DNA from: Vibrio diabolicus
GTDB taxonomy: Bacteria > Pseudomonadota > Gammaproteobacteria > Enterobacterales > Vibrionaceae
Direction of reading: 5' to 3'
DNA length: 64,000 nt
Assembly (NCBI GenBank): GCA_001048675.1
Contig: CCKK01000002.1
Location: 496,001-560,000, forward strand
Positions 8,673 through 18,007 of the stretch are shown piece after piece (within the stretch, counting starts at the first letter, position 1; each line of letters begins with the position of its first letter). Position numbers and translations under genes: made by a program. Below the pieces are notes generated by a model that saw only the letters and a program-made list of their open reading frames with translations, had not been told where the DNA came from and searched no databases.

Positions 8673-10673
8673 GTGTCTAATAATCAGAGTACAGCCAAAG
8701 GATATATCGATCAGTTGGTTGTGAAAGCTATTGAGAAAAAGAAACTGAATGAGCAAAGGCTAGCAGAAAAAAATAAGCCAAAGCTTGAGTACGTGCTTTT
8801 TTCACAATTTGATGTATTAGACAAGCTTCCCTCTAAAAATGGTAAAACAACCGTTTATCATCTCGCAAAAAAAGGGCAGCCAGAAAAGCAGATCTGTTGC
8901 AAAGTTATCAATGATGACTCGCCAGAATTTGCGAGTAAAATGTTGGTTAACGAAGCGAGTCGATTAGAGCTTTCCCAACATCCTAGCGTGGCTAACTTCA
9001 TAAAAATCGGCAACGAATTCGAACGCCCATATTTGATGTACGAGTGGATCCAAGGTGAATCACTGGCAGAAAAGATGGAGCGTCACTCTTCTAAAGGTTT
9101 CCGCCACGACCATATCGCTTGGTTGGTATATCAACTCGCTGGTGCCTTAGAGTTTATGCACACAAGAGGCATCTGCCATCTTGATATTAAGCCATCCAAC
9201 GTGCTAGTGAGTGAAGGCGATTACGTTAAACTCATCGATTTCGGTGCTGCTCGTTATATTGGAGAAACGGAACCTTACGCAGAAGCAAGCTTGAACTACG
9301 CTTCACCTCTTTATATCGAAACTGGCATCGCGGAACCGCAAGATGATGTTTACTCCCTTGCTTTGCTCGCTGGACATTTATTTTTGGGTTCAATATTTGG
9401 TGATACTTGGAATAAACAATTAAAAGACCGAAAGCGTCCTGCATTGATCCCGGCTCATATTTGGAAGTTGTTGAAACAAGTCATCAATAAACCAAGAGGG
9501 CATGGCTATACCGCTATTTCTTTCGCCCAGCAGTTAGCACGAATCGATACTCAATCGATTAACTCAAATTCTAACGCACCAATTTTCAGTAGCTTGCGTA
9601 ATGCGGATCTTCTGCTTACACACTGTAAGTCGAATGATAAAACAGCGTACGGACGCTTCAAACTATTGGAGGCGAGTTTAGTGTTGAGTGTGGTGGCAAT
9701 GACAGGAAGTTATTTGTATCAGCAAAATTCGGATGCATTGGATGCTATTTTTGCCAAAGAAACGACACCTTTAAGTCACACAATCACGCCCACAGATACT
9801 GCTTCTTTTTTGGCTGAGCCGCCATGGAAAATCAAAGAAGTATTAGCAAAAACTGAGCAGAGCGTTGATACGACTGAAGCCTACCGAGAAGCGTATCGAG
9901 TTCAGCAATTAAGCCTTTCGGGTTTATATAATGAAAAACAGACTCAGTTGAAGTCTTATCAAGCTTTAGCTGATGGACTACCACAGACATTAGTGGATTT
10001 ACGCAAGGAGCTTGTCACGTTACGAGAGGAACTCGTTCGTGATGGTGCATTGTTTCCCTATGCGGACGAAACACTGACTAAAGTGATGTCGGGTTTGAAT
10101 GTCGCCTCTGTTGATTCCATGAAAGTATCTGCCATTGCTGGCAGTCGTGATAAGCAGATTGCTCACTTAATTTTAGATGGTGAAGCTAAGCTCGCAGAAG
10201 AAGAAATGAAAGAGGCGTGGTTATTAAACCAGTCACAGGCATATTTCTATAGCCAAATCTTACCAAAGAGAGTGATGGAAAATATTAATGACTCCATTGA
10301 TAGACATGCAGAAGCTCACTTTTATACCAAAGCGATTGAAGAAGCTGAATTAGCCAAAGACTACTTTGGTAATACGCCAGAACTAGAAAAAAAAATAACA
10401 GACTTAATCATCGCAAGAAGCGAATTTATTTTGTTTAGTACGGTGATGGAGCAATCCATTTTCGACAAACAGAAATTGCATGAGTCCCTTGCTGATTTAG
10501 AACGAAATGCGCCAAGAAAATTTACAGAAATCACAAAAATTCTAGATAGCATGGCGTCGGATGCGATTAATCAGAGTCATCAGTTTTCTAAGCCTGCAAA
10601 TGGTGCCATCGCCGTAGCTCGTGCATTGAGAGACTACTTGACTGAAGGAGATGCGAATTTTGTCCAACATTGA
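8673..10673 (+). CDS. ppkA: T6SS membrane Ser/Thr protein kinase (PpkA-like)
   Basis: A 666-residue protein with an N-terminal protein kinase domain: the VAIK-type lysine at about K77, a helix-C glutamate near E94, the catalytic loop HLDIKPSN (169-176, HLD in place of HRD) and DFG at 189-191. A single membrane segment at about 332-349 is followed by a helical extracytoplasmic region of some 300 residues. PpkA-type kinases phosphorylate Fha and activate T6SS after assembly; an Fha gene lies at 23891. The start is GTG at 8673, with GAAAGAG upstream. The last 14 bases overlap the likely tssA start. A 237-base AT-rich spacer before it likely carries the promoter for the kinase-tssABC block. Confidence 0.9.
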   Translation: MSNNQSTAKGYIDQLVVKAIEKKKLNEQRLAEKNKPKLEYVLFSQFDVLDKLPSKNGKTTVYHLAKKGQPEKQICCKVINDDSPEFASKMLVNEASRLELSQHPSVANFIKIGNEFERPYLMYEWIQGESLAEKMERHSSKGFRHDHIAWLVYQLAGALEFMHTRGICHLDIKPSNVLVSEGDYVKLIDFGAARYIGETEPYAEASLNYASPLYIETGIAEPQDDVYSLALLAGHLFLGSIFGDTWNKQLKDRKRPALIPAHIWKLLKQVINKPRGHGYTAISFAQQLARIDTQSINSNSNAPIFSSLRNADLLLTHCKSNDKTAYGRFKLLEASLVLSVVAMTGSYLYQQNSDALDAIFAKETTPLSHTITPTDTASFLAEPPWKIKEVLAKTEQSVDTTEAYREAYRVQQLSLSGLYNEKQTQLKSYQALADGLPQTLVDLRKELVTLREELVRDGALFPYADETLTKVMSGLNVASVDSMKVSAIAGSRDKQIAHLILDGEAKLAEEEMKEAWLLNQSQAYFYSQILPKRVMENINDSIDRHAEAHFYTKAIEEAELAKDYFGNTPELEKKITDLIIARSEFILFSTVMEQSIFDKQKLHESLADLERNAPRKFTEITKILDSMASDAINQSHQFSKPANGAIAVARALRDYLTEGDANFVQH

Positions 10674-12228
10674 TACTGATCACCTTCTTAAACCGATTTC
10701 TGATGAATCTCCTGCGGGTAACGATGCTCGTTACGAGTTTTGCTATGAAATGATGGAAGCCGAGGTAAAAAAGTTCGGTTCTCTATTTGGCGAAACAGTC
10801 GACTGGAATGTAGTAAAAACCAATGCGATGGAAGTGCTCGAGCATCATAGTAAAGATTTAAAAGCACTTTGCTATTTAGTACGAGCGCTTGCAGAGGAAT
10901 CCGGGCTCAAAGGTTTTGAGCAAGGTCTGAAACTGCTTAATGAGGCGTTAGCTTGCTTCGGTAGTGATCTTTACCCGTCACGGAAACGCGGTAGAGACGG
11001 TGCGGTGGAGTGGTTGAACCATCAATTTAAATTGATGAGCACTAAGCTTGCGGACAGTGCGCAATCTTGGGAATTAGTTTCAGGCTGTATTTCGGCGATT
11101 GAAGAAGTGCAGCGTCAGTACGACGATGTTTACCAAGATTCCGAAGCTGACTTCTTTGAGATTCGCACGCAGCTCAATGTTTTATCTCAACAAGCAGCGG
11201 CCGATGACCAGAGCGATGACGCAATAGCTACCATCGAACAAGCGGCACCAGCTACGCAGCCTGCCGCGGTAGAAACGCCAGCACAGAACGACGTTCAAAC
11301 CGTTCCAGCGAAGACGGTTCCGCCAGCCCCTAAACCTGCGCCAGTTAAGAAAGCCGTAGCAAAAGAAGTCGATGTCGATACAGATTTCTCGTCGCCTACG
11401 GCTTCAAAACGCACGTTAAAAAAAGTCGCGGAAGTCATGCTTCATGCGAATCCAAGTGATCCGCTGGCTTACAGAATTTATCGTCACCTGACTTGGGATG
11501 ACATTGATGGTCTACCTGACCACCAAAACGATCAAACGCCATTGAGCTTGGCGGTATCGTCCGATCAACAAGCGGAATACCGCGACAAAGCCAATCAGGA
11601 AAGTGACATCGACACGATTAAACGTTTGGAGCGCACGCTAACTGACGCGCCATTTTGGCTCACAGGCCACCATTTCGTGTATTTGATGCTTACTAACTTA
11701 GGTTTTGATGACGCAGCACTTGCCGTGAAACAAGAAGTAAAGCGGTTTGTTGAGTCACTGGAGGGCATCGAACGCCTCTCTTTTAAGAATTCTATACCAT
11801 TTGCAGATGAAGCAACATTGAGTTGGTTGTCTACTCAAGATGCTACTTCATCGGCAGCACAAACTGTCGTACAGACGGTTGTGATCGCTGAAGAAGATTC
11901 ATTGCTGGTGGAGGATATCACTCTAGAAAATCTAGGGGAATATGCCGCAGAACTCGCCCGCAAACTTGAGCTGGATGGCTCAGGGCGTGGACAGTTCATG
12001 CTGTATTTACAATTGATAGCAGCTTACCAGTCTGTTGGATTATACCCGTTGTGTTTGCCGTATCTTGAGAAGGGGTGGGAAGTACAAAATGCGTTTAATC
12101 TCGCGAGCTGGGAACCCCACTTATCGTCGCAGTTAGAAGACCTGATTCGAAAAACACTCCATCAGTTATTCAGAAGTAAGGATCTTTTACCTGAGAAGTA
12201 TGAAGAGTGGAAAGCAATTTATGACTAA
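10660..12228 (+). CDS. tssA: T6SS baseplate/sheath cap protein TssA
   Basis: TssA guides baseplate and sheath assembly. The N-terminal third has the ImpA_N pattern (HLLKPISDESPAGNDARYE, then SLFGETVDWNVV and LNEALACFGSDLYPSRKRGRDGAVEWL). The middle is an Ala/Pro/Lys-rich linker (about 200-250), and the C-terminal part resembles VasJ/VasL-type TssA proteins. An ATG at 10651 is also in frame, but GGAG directly touches it. The TTG at 10660 sits 9 bases after that GGAG, so I choose TTG, giving 522 residues that open MSNIDTDHLL. It overlaps the kinase gene end and is followed by tssB after 26 bases. A second TssA-like protein is encoded at 21430-22743. Confidence 0.93.
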   Translation: MSNIDTDHLLKPISDESPAGNDARYEFCYEMMEAEVKKFGSLFGETVDWNVVKTNAMEVLEHHSKDLKALCYLVRALAEESGLKGFEQGLKLLNEALACFGSDLYPSRKRGRDGAVEWLNHQFKLMSTKLADSAQSWELVSGCISAIEEVQRQYDDVYQDSEADFFEIRTQLNVLSQQAAADDQSDDAIATIEQAAPATQPAAVETPAQNDVQTVPAKTVPPAPKPAPVKKAVAKEVDVDTDFSSPTASKRTLKKVAEVMLHANPSDPLAYRIYRHLTWDDIDGLPDHQNDQTPLSLAVSSDQQAEYRDKANQESDIDTIKRLERTLTDAPFWLTGHHFVYLMLTNLGFDDAALAVKQEVKRFVESLEGIERLSFKNSIPFADEATLSWLSTQDATSSAAQTVVQTVVIAEEDSLLVEDITLENLGEYAAELARKLELDGSGRGQFMLYLQLIAAYQSVGLYPLCLPYLEKGWEVQNAFNLASWEPHLSSQLEDLIRKTLHQLFRSKDLLPEKYEEWKAIYD

Positions 12229-12254
12229 TTAAAGAGTTAGATAAGGAACGAATT

Positions 12255-12761
12255 ATGTCACGTGACGGCTCGGTGGCTCCTAAAGAGCGAATTAATATCC
12301 GTTATGTTCCAGCAACTGGCGATACGCAAGAAGACGTAGAACTGCCGCTAAGCATGATGGTGGTTGGCGACTTTACTGCACGTGCAGATGAGACGCCAAT
12401 TGAAGAACGCACTCCAATCAATATCGATAAAGACAACTTTAACGAAGTGCTAGAAGGCATGTCTCCAAACGTTAAAGTGAACGTTGAAAACCGTCTTTCT
12501 GATGAAGAAGGCGGCCAAATCGGTGTTGATCTAACGTTCCAAAACATGAAGGACTTCTCTCCAGAAGCGATCGCGAAAAGTGTACCTGAATTAAACAGCC
12601 TACTTGAGCTTCGCGAAGCCTTGGTGGCGCTGAAAGGCCCTCTAGGTAATGTTCCTGCGTTCCGCAAGAAGATCGCATCAGTACTTCAAGATGAAGACGC
12701 GAGAAAGAAACTGTTGGATGAACTAAGCATTGGTAACGACCAAGAAGCGAAAGAAGAGTAA
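12255..12761 (+). CDS. tssB: T6SS contractile sheath small subunit TssB (VipA)
   Basis: TssB and TssC form the contractile sheath in the cytoplasm. The 168-residue length and the sequence are typical: RINIRYVPATGDTQEDVELPL near the start shows the TssB N-terminal strand, followed by MMVVGDFTA, then LTFQNMKDFSPEAIAKSVPEL and the helical C-terminus (LNSLLELREALVALKGPLGN). AAGGAACG precedes the ATG. It lies 8 bases upstream of tssC. No irregularities were seen. Confidence 0.97.
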   Translation: MSRDGSVAPKERINIRYVPATGDTQEDVELPLSMMVVGDFTARADETPIEERTPINIDKDNFNEVLEGMSPNVKVNVENRLSDEEGGQIGVDLTFQNMKDFSPEAIAKSVPELNSLLELREALVALKGPLGNVPAFRKKIASVLQDEDARKKLLDELSIGNDQEAKEE

Positions 12762-12769
12762 GGGATATC

Positions 12770-14245
12770 ATGTCTGCAGAAGCACAAGCGCCAGAACAAG
12801 AAGCAGCCTTAGTTGAATCAGGCTCACTTCTGGATAGCATTCTTAACGAAACTCGTTTAAAGCCAAGTGATGAAGGTTTTGATGTTGCAAAACGCGGCGT
12901 AGAAGCATTCATCAGTGAGCTACTAAGCAGCTCGAACACAGAGAAAGTCGACCAATCTCTGGTTGATCTGATGATCTCAGAAATTGACCAAAAACTGTCT
13001 AAGCAAGTTGATGCTATTCTTCACAACGAAGAAGTTCAAGCGATTGAATCAACTTGGCGTGGCCTTAAGTACCTGGTTGACCACACTGACTTCCGTGAGA
13101 ACATTCAAATTGAATTGATCTCTGCAAAGAAAGATGAAGTTCTTGATGACTTCGAAGACGCTCCAGAGGTGGTGAAGTCTGGCCTGTACAAGCAAATCTA
13201 CACACGTGAATACGGCCAGTTCGGTGGTAAACCTGTTGGCGCAGTCATTTGTGACTACGATATGTCGGCTTCGTCTCCAGACATCAAACTGATGGAGTAC
13301 ATGGCAAACGTGGGTGCAATGTCTCATGCTCCATTTATTACATCGGCGTCTGCGAAGTTCTTTGGTCTAGATAGCTATGAAGAGCTACCGAATCTAAAAG
13401 ATCTTAAGTCAGTATTTGAAGGCCCACAATACACTAAATGGCGTAGTCTACGTGAACACGAAGATGCACGTTACCTAGGTCTATGTACGTCTCGCTTTAT
13501 GCTACGTACACCTTACTCTGTAGAAGATAACCCAATTAAGGCGTTTGACTACGATGAGCAAGTAACAGACAGCCATGACAACTACCTATGGGGTAACTCT
13601 GCGTACGCGATGGCATCAAAAATTAGTGAGTCTTTCGCTAAGTACCGTTGGTGTCCAAACATCATTGGTCCTCAAAGCGGTGGTACTGTGCATGACTTAC
13701 CGGTTTACAACTTTGAAGCCATGGGTCAAATCGAAACTAAGATCCCAACTGAGATTCTTGTTTCTGACCGTCGCGAGTACGAGCTAGCAGAAGAAGGCTT
13801 CATTGCGCTAACCATGCGTAAAGGTTCTGACAACGCGGCGTTCTTCTCTGCAAACTCAGTTCAAAAACCGAAAGTGTTTGCGAACACGCCAGAAGGCAAA
13901 CAAGCAGAGATGAACTACAAGCTAGGTACTCAGCTTCCTTACATGTTCATTATCAACCGTTTAGCGCACTATATTAAAGTGCTACAGCGTGAGCAAATCG
14001 GTTCGTGGAAAGAGCGTTCAGACCTAGAAATTGAACTGAACAAGTGGATTCGTCAATACGTTTCTGACCAGGAAAATCCGCCAGCAGAAGTCCGTGGTCG
14101 TCGTCCACTACGTGCTGCTAAGGTTGAAGTATCAGACGTAGAAGGCGACCCAGGTTGGTACAAAGTATCAATGTCTGTACGTCCTCACTTCAAGTACATG
14201 GGTGCAAGCTTCGACTTGTCTCTAGTTGGTAAGTTAGACCAATAA
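12770..14245 (+). CDS. tssC: T6SS contractile sheath large subunit TssC (VipB)
   Basis: The 491-residue product is a standard TssC. Marks seen include AIESTWRGLKYLVDHTDF at about 85-103, the KDEVLDDFEDAPEV segment, GAVICDYDMSASSPDIKLM, PFITSASAKFFGLDSY, and the C-terminal RPHFKYMGASFDLSLVGKLDQ strand that interlocks with TssB. Codon use is strongly biased in tssB and tssC, as expected for abundant sheath proteins. A strong intrinsic terminator follows within 20 bases of the stop, separating the sheath genes from tssE. Confidence 0.97.
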   Translation: MSAEAQAPEQEAALVESGSLLDSILNETRLKPSDEGFDVAKRGVEAFISELLSSSNTEKVDQSLVDLMISEIDQKLSKQVDAILHNEEVQAIESTWRGLKYLVDHTDFRENIQIELISAKKDEVLDDFEDAPEVVKSGLYKQIYTREYGQFGGKPVGAVICDYDMSASSPDIKLMEYMANVGAMSHAPFITSASAKFFGLDSYEELPNLKDLKSVFEGPQYTKWRSLREHEDARYLGLCTSRFMLRTPYSVEDNPIKAFDYDEQVTDSHDNYLWGNSAYAMASKISESFAKYRWCPNIIGPQSGGTVHDLPVYNFEAMGQIETKIPTEILVSDRREYELAEEGFIALTMRKGSDNAAFFSANSVQKPKVFANTPEGKQAEMNYKLGTQLPYMFIINRLAHYIKVLQREQIGSWKERSDLEIELNKWIRQYVSDQENPPAEVRGRRPLRAAKVEVSDVEGDPGWYKVSMSVRPHFKYMGASFDLSLVGKLDQ

Positions 14246-14262
14246 CCCATTGCTGAAACCAT

Positions 14263-14293
14263 AAAGCAGCCAGTAAAGACTGGCTGCTTTTTT
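14263..14293 (+). terminator. rho-independent terminator between tssC and tssE
   Basis: AAAGCAGCCAGT and ACTGGCTGCTTT form a perfect 12-bp stem around an AAAG loop, followed by TTTTTT. It stands in the middle of the operon with tssE starting 15 bases later, so it should act as a strong partial attenuator giving more tssABC than tssEFG transcript. Confidence 0.9.
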
Positions 14294-14307
14294 CGTTAGG
14301 AGTGAAG

Positions 14308-14718
14308 ATGGAAAAAGGTTATCGCCTTTTAGAGCGGATTGAGCTTGGTGAACCCAAAAACTGTTACGAGAAAGTCGTTTCTCACAAGCATTTGATTGAA
14401 TCTATTCATTCTCATCTCGCAGACTTGCTGAATACCCATTCTGGGAATGCAATGATCGACAATGAGTATGGTTTACCAGATTTTAATGACGTACTTTCTA
14501 ACAACACGAACCTAGTTCGCCACATTCAAAAAAATATCACGTCAACCATAGAACGCTTTGAACCGCGACTGTTGAATGTCGAGGTTAATTACCGTGAAGA
14601 TCACCATAACCCGCTACAACTCGGCTTTGGTATTCGCGGCGAAGTTTCCCATAACGGCGGTAAAGTCCCAATGTCGATAGACGTCTACATGGGAACCGAC
14701 GGCCAATTTAACGTTTAG
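14308..14718 (+). CDS. tssE: T6SS baseplate wedge protein TssE (gp25-like)
   Basis: TssE is the gp25-like baseplate wedge subunit that starts sheath polymerisation. The protein is 136 residues from the ATG at 14308, which has AGGAG at 6 bases; a GTG two codons upstream is less suitable because that AGGAG overlaps it. The gp25 signature is present: HLADLLNTHSGNAMIDNEYGLPDFNDV, then ITSTIERFEPRLLNVEV. It lies directly after the attenuating terminator and 10 bases before tssF, so tssE, tssF and tssG form one translation unit. Confidence 0.95.
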   Translation: MEKGYRLLERIELGEPKNCYEKVVSHKHLIESIHSHLADLLNTHSGNAMIDNEYGLPDFNDVLSNNTNLVRHIQKNITSTIERFEPRLLNVEVNYREDHHNPLQLGFGIRGEVSHNGGKVPMSIDVYMGTDGQFNV

Positions 14719-14728
14719 TAGGTGCCAC

Positions 14729-16477
14729 TTGAGTAACAGTAAATACTTTCAAGATGAACTCACGTATTTGCGTGAGTCGGGTAGTGAGTTTGCCAAATAT
14801 CATCCGAAGTTAACTCACTTTCTCTCTGAGGGAACCTTTGACCCAGATGTCGAACGACTGCTCGAAGGTTTTGCCTTTCTGACAGGTCGAATCCGCGAGA
14901 AGATTGATGATGAACTGCCTGAGCTGACGCAATCTTTGATGACTTTGCTGTGGCCACATTACATGCGTTCGATTCCGTCTTTGTGCATTAGCGAACTAAA
15001 ACCGCATACCGGAAGTGTTACTGAGAAAACCGTGGTGAAACGTGGCGCAGAAATGGCGAGTGAACAGGTAGAGGGCACGCAATGTTTGTTCCGTACTTGT
15101 TACGACGTCAACCTATACCCAATTACGATCACTAACATCGAACAGACCAACAGCCGCACCAGTTCGATGATTGATGTGACTTTATCGACGGAGCATGGTC
15201 TTGAACTGTCTCGGATCGGTTTAGACACGCTGCGATTACACTTGCATGGTGAGATTCATATTACTCGAACTGTCTTCTTATGGCTGTTCCGTTACCTAGA
15301 TTATGTCGAATTAGATGTTGGTGGTGGTTACAAACATCGCTTAGGGCCAGAATACGTTAAGCCAGTTGGGCATGAAGAGGACGAAGCGCTCTTGTCTTAC
15401 AGCAAAAATTCATTTGCAGGCTATCGTTTGCTGCAAGAATTCTTCTCTTTGCCAGATAAGTTCATGTTCTTCGACATTAAAGGCTTAGAGTGGTTAAAAG
15501 GCATTCCACAACGTAGCACGGTCAAAATCAAATTCCACTTTAAGCGTGCATTACCGTCAGAAGTGGTGCTTAAAGATAAACACTTGAAATTGCACTGTAC
15601 GCCTGCCGTTAATTTATTTGAAAAAGATGGCGATCCAATTCGTTTAGAGCACCGACGTAACGAGTACAAGGTACGTCCGCAAAGCAACACTCAGGAGCAT
15701 TACGAAGTCTATTCCATTGAGCAAGTGGAAAGCTGGAGTAAAGACGAGCGTCGTCGAAAGTCTCTGATTGAATTTGAATCATTTGAGCATCAAATTAACC
15801 AACGAGATAAGCGCGAGTTCTACAAATCTAAAGTTGCTGAGTGTGTAAGCGGTAGAGGCCTTGAACGCTACATATCATTTCATACTCATAATGGGGACAT
15901 TGCGGAACTGGGAACAGAAACGGTACTTATGAAACTGCAATGTAGTAACGCAGATTTGGCGGAACGTTTGTCAGTGGGGGACATCACTTACGCGACTCAT
16001 AAATCACCGACCTATGCGACGTTTAGGAATATTACCAAGCCCACTCAATCGGTCAGTCCGCAAGTGAATGGTGAGCTTCAGTGGCAGTTAATTGCGAATA
16101 TGTCACTCAACTACTTATCGCTGGCAAATATTGATGTACTTAAAGTGCTTCTTTCTACCTATGATTTCCACTCTCGTGTTGACAGACAAGCGCACCGTGC
16201 ATCCATTCATCGACTTGATGGGGTTATCTCTTCGGAAATGAAACCAATCGACCGTGTGTTTCGTGGCGTTTCGGTACGCGGCAATCAGTTTAAGTTGGTC
16301 ACCAATTCCAAATTTTTTGTCAATGAAGGCGACATGTTCTTGATGGCAACGGTGCTTAACGAATTCATCCGTTTGTATTCGAGTGTGAACTCCTTTACCG
16401 AACTGGAAGTGTTTGATGAAGCGACAGGCGAGGTTTATAACTGGGCAAGTCTTATCGGACAGCAGACGATACTATGA
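14729..16477 (+). CDS. tssF: T6SS baseplate protein TssF
   Basis: TssF with TssG and TssK makes the T6SS baseplate. The 582-residue product begins YFQDELTYLRESGSEFAKYHP after MSNSK and contains FAFLTGRIREKIDDELPELTQ and LLWPHYMRSIPS, all hallmark TssF motifs. The start is TTG at 14729, with AGGTG about 6 bases ahead. The stop overlaps the tssG start by four bases (ATGA), so the two are translationally coupled. Length and ends look normal. Confidence 0.96.
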   Translation: MSNSKYFQDELTYLRESGSEFAKYHPKLTHFLSEGTFDPDVERLLEGFAFLTGRIREKIDDELPELTQSLMTLLWPHYMRSIPSLCISELKPHTGSVTEKTVVKRGAEMASEQVEGTQCLFRTCYDVNLYPITITNIEQTNSRTSSMIDVTLSTEHGLELSRIGLDTLRLHLHGEIHITRTVFLWLFRYLDYVELDVGGGYKHRLGPEYVKPVGHEEDEALLSYSKNSFAGYRLLQEFFSLPDKFMFFDIKGLEWLKGIPQRSTVKIKFHFKRALPSEVVLKDKHLKLHCTPAVNLFEKDGDPIRLEHRRNEYKVRPQSNTQEHYEVYSIEQVESWSKDERRRKSLIEFESFEHQINQRDKREFYKSKVAECVSGRGLERYISFHTHNGDIAELGTETVLMKLQCSNADLAERLSVGDITYATHKSPTYATFRNITKPTQSVSPQVNGELQWQLIANMSLNYLSLANIDVLKVLLSTYDFHSRVDRQAHRASIHRLDGVISSEMKPIDRVFRGVSVRGNQFKLVTNSKFFVNEGDMFLMATVLNEFIRLYSSVNSFTELEVFDEATGEVYNWASLIGQQTIL

Positions 16478-17472
16478 TTAATACACTTTCTGATAAGTCG
16501 AATGAGTTTAGTTTCTATCAAGCAGTCTTGCTGCTAGAGAAGCATTATCAACTAGAGCCGAACTCTAACTTTGTCGCCGTCGGTGAGAACAAGTACTTCC
16601 ACCAAGAACGTATTGAGTTCAGCGTTTCGCCAAACTTATCTTTTCCAAAGAGCGATATGGACTTTATTGCTCATATGGAGAGAAATGGCCAGCAGTATTC
16701 TAGAGTCGAAACTAACTTTCTTGGCTTGCATGGTTCAAGCTCACCACTTCCTGCTTCTTATACTGAGAAACTAGCAGGGCGAGATCCTGAAGACAATCCG
16801 GTAAAAGATTTCTTTGATTTTTTCCATAATCGGTACACCAGTTTGTTGTACCGGGTTTGGAAGAAATACCGATATCACGTGCAGTACCAAAGCGGGGCAA
16901 GTGATGCCTTCTCTGGACGTATGCTGCACTTGGCGGGCCTATCTAGCGTAATGCAAGATAGTAAGGTCGCAGAGTTAGATCGAGCGAAAATACTGTCTTA
17001 TGTAAACCAACTTTCTACGCGTACACGCTCTCCAAAGCTGATATCCGGTATTGTTTCGCACTACTTTTCACTGCCGAATGTGCGTATTGAAGAGTGGGTT
17101 TATAGACGCGTGGAAATCGCAGAAAGCCAACGGAATAAACTCAACCGTGCTAATTGCATATTAGGGCAAAATTTGCACTTAGGACAAAGCATTGCGGACT
17201 TAAACGGCAAATTTAATCTCTGCATCGACAGCATCGATTTTGAAACATTTAAGCAGTTTTCCTACGATGGTGAGTTACACAAAACACTGGTTGGCCTGAT
17301 GCGTTTCATTTTGCGTGACCCGATGTCGTGGGACTTAAAGTTGACAGTTAACTTAGATAGTATTCCAGAGAATAAGCTAGGTAATGGGGAAGGGAACCAC
17401 TTAGGACAAACATTCTGGTTAGGTAACCCAAGTGATAAAGATGCCAAAATCCGAGTCATCGGAAGCATATAA
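16474..17472 (+). CDS. tssG: T6SS baseplate protein TssG
   Basis: The 332-residue product is TssG, partner of TssF in the baseplate wedge. Seen marks are EFSFYQAVLLLEKHY at the N-terminus, ETNFLGLHGSSSPLPASYTE at about 73-92, FFDFFHNRYTSLLYRVWKKYRY, and the C-terminal LGQTFWLGNPSDKDAKIRVIG. It starts by ATGA overlap with tssF and ends 2 bases before a hairpin terminator, which ends this rightward operon. The convergent Lrp gene lies just beyond. Confidence 0.96.
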   Translation: MINTLSDKSNEFSFYQAVLLLEKHYQLEPNSNFVAVGENKYFHQERIEFSVSPNLSFPKSDMDFIAHMERNGQQYSRVETNFLGLHGSSSPLPASYTEKLAGRDPEDNPVKDFFDFFHNRYTSLLYRVWKKYRYHVQYQSGASDAFSGRMLHLAGLSSVMQDSKVAELDRAKILSYVNQLSTRTRSPKLISGIVSHYFSLPNVRIEEWVYRRVEIAESQRNKLNRANCILGQNLHLGQSIADLNGKFNLCIDSIDFETFKQFSYDGELHKTLVGLMRFILRDPMSWDLKLTVNLDSIPENKLGNGEGNHLGQTFWLGNPSDKDAKIRVIGSI

Positions 17473-17473
17473 G

Positions 17474-17498
17474 AAAGCCGCTCTACGAGCGGCTTTTT
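17474..17498 (+). terminator. intrinsic terminator after tssG
   Basis: AAAGCCGCT and AGCGGCTTT form a 9-bp stem with loop CTACG, followed by TTTTTAT. The A-run on the left arm means it can also work leftward for the Lrp/AsnC gene that ends at 17527. Confidence 0.88.
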
Positions 17499-17526
17499 AT
17501 GTTGTCATCAAAAAGGTCAGAAAAGC

Positions 17527-17979
17527 TTAACGACTGATCGGCTGGTGAAGTACGACGGTAGTATCAAGCCTTTGAATCCCGTTAAATGACTCAATTTCGT
17601 TACAAAGATGATGAATAGACTGCAGATCGGGCGCTTCAATTAGGGCAATAATATCAAAGTTGCCACCAACAACGCTTGTTAAGCGAACCTCAGGGATTTC
17701 TTTAAGCGCATTTGTTACATCATTTTTCTTACCCTTTTCACAAGATATCAATAGATAGCTTGCGGCTTTTCGCCCTTCATTTTCTACACGAATCTGTGCG
17801 GTATAGCCTTTGATAATACCGGTCTTTTCTAAACGATTAATCCTTTCTGCTACTGCTGTACGAGACAAACCAATGTTTCGAGATAGATTCGCAATAGACT
17901 CACGCCCGTTTGACAATAGACTTGAAAGTATTTTTCGATCTAATTTATCTAAACCTTGTAAAGTCATGTTTGAAATCAT
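17527..17979 (-). CDS. Lrp/AsnC-family transcriptional regulator in T6SS cluster
   Basis: A 150-residue Lrp/AsnC regulator. The HTH_AsnC domain covers about residues 10-60 (LDKLDRKILSSLLSNGRESIANLSRNIGLSRTAVAERINRLEKTGIIKGY, read in pieces), and the effector/RAM domain follows with VVGGNFDIIALIEAPDL. It lies 28 bases downstream of tssM in the same direction, so it is probably made from the tssM transcript. In V. parahaemolyticus the gene at this position (VP1407, from memory) is a negative regulator of T6SS1, so I infer a feedback repressor here. The amino-acid or other ligand is unknown. Confidence 0.9.
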   Translation of the reverse strand: MISNMTLQGLDKLDRKILSSLLSNGRESIANLSRNIGLSRTAVAERINRLEKTGIIKGYTAQIRVENEGRKAASYLLISCEKGKKNDVTNALKEIPEVRLTSVVGGNFDIIALIEAPDLQSIHHLCNEIESFNGIQRLDTTVVLHQPISR

Positions 17980-18007
17980 GTGTTCTGCCTATTTTGTTTT
18001 TATATTG

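Noticed and set aside
10651..10659. ATG at 10651 as the tssA start
   Set aside because: GGAG touches this ATG directly, leaving no spacing for the ribosome, while the TTG at 10660 is ideally spaced. Not excluded.
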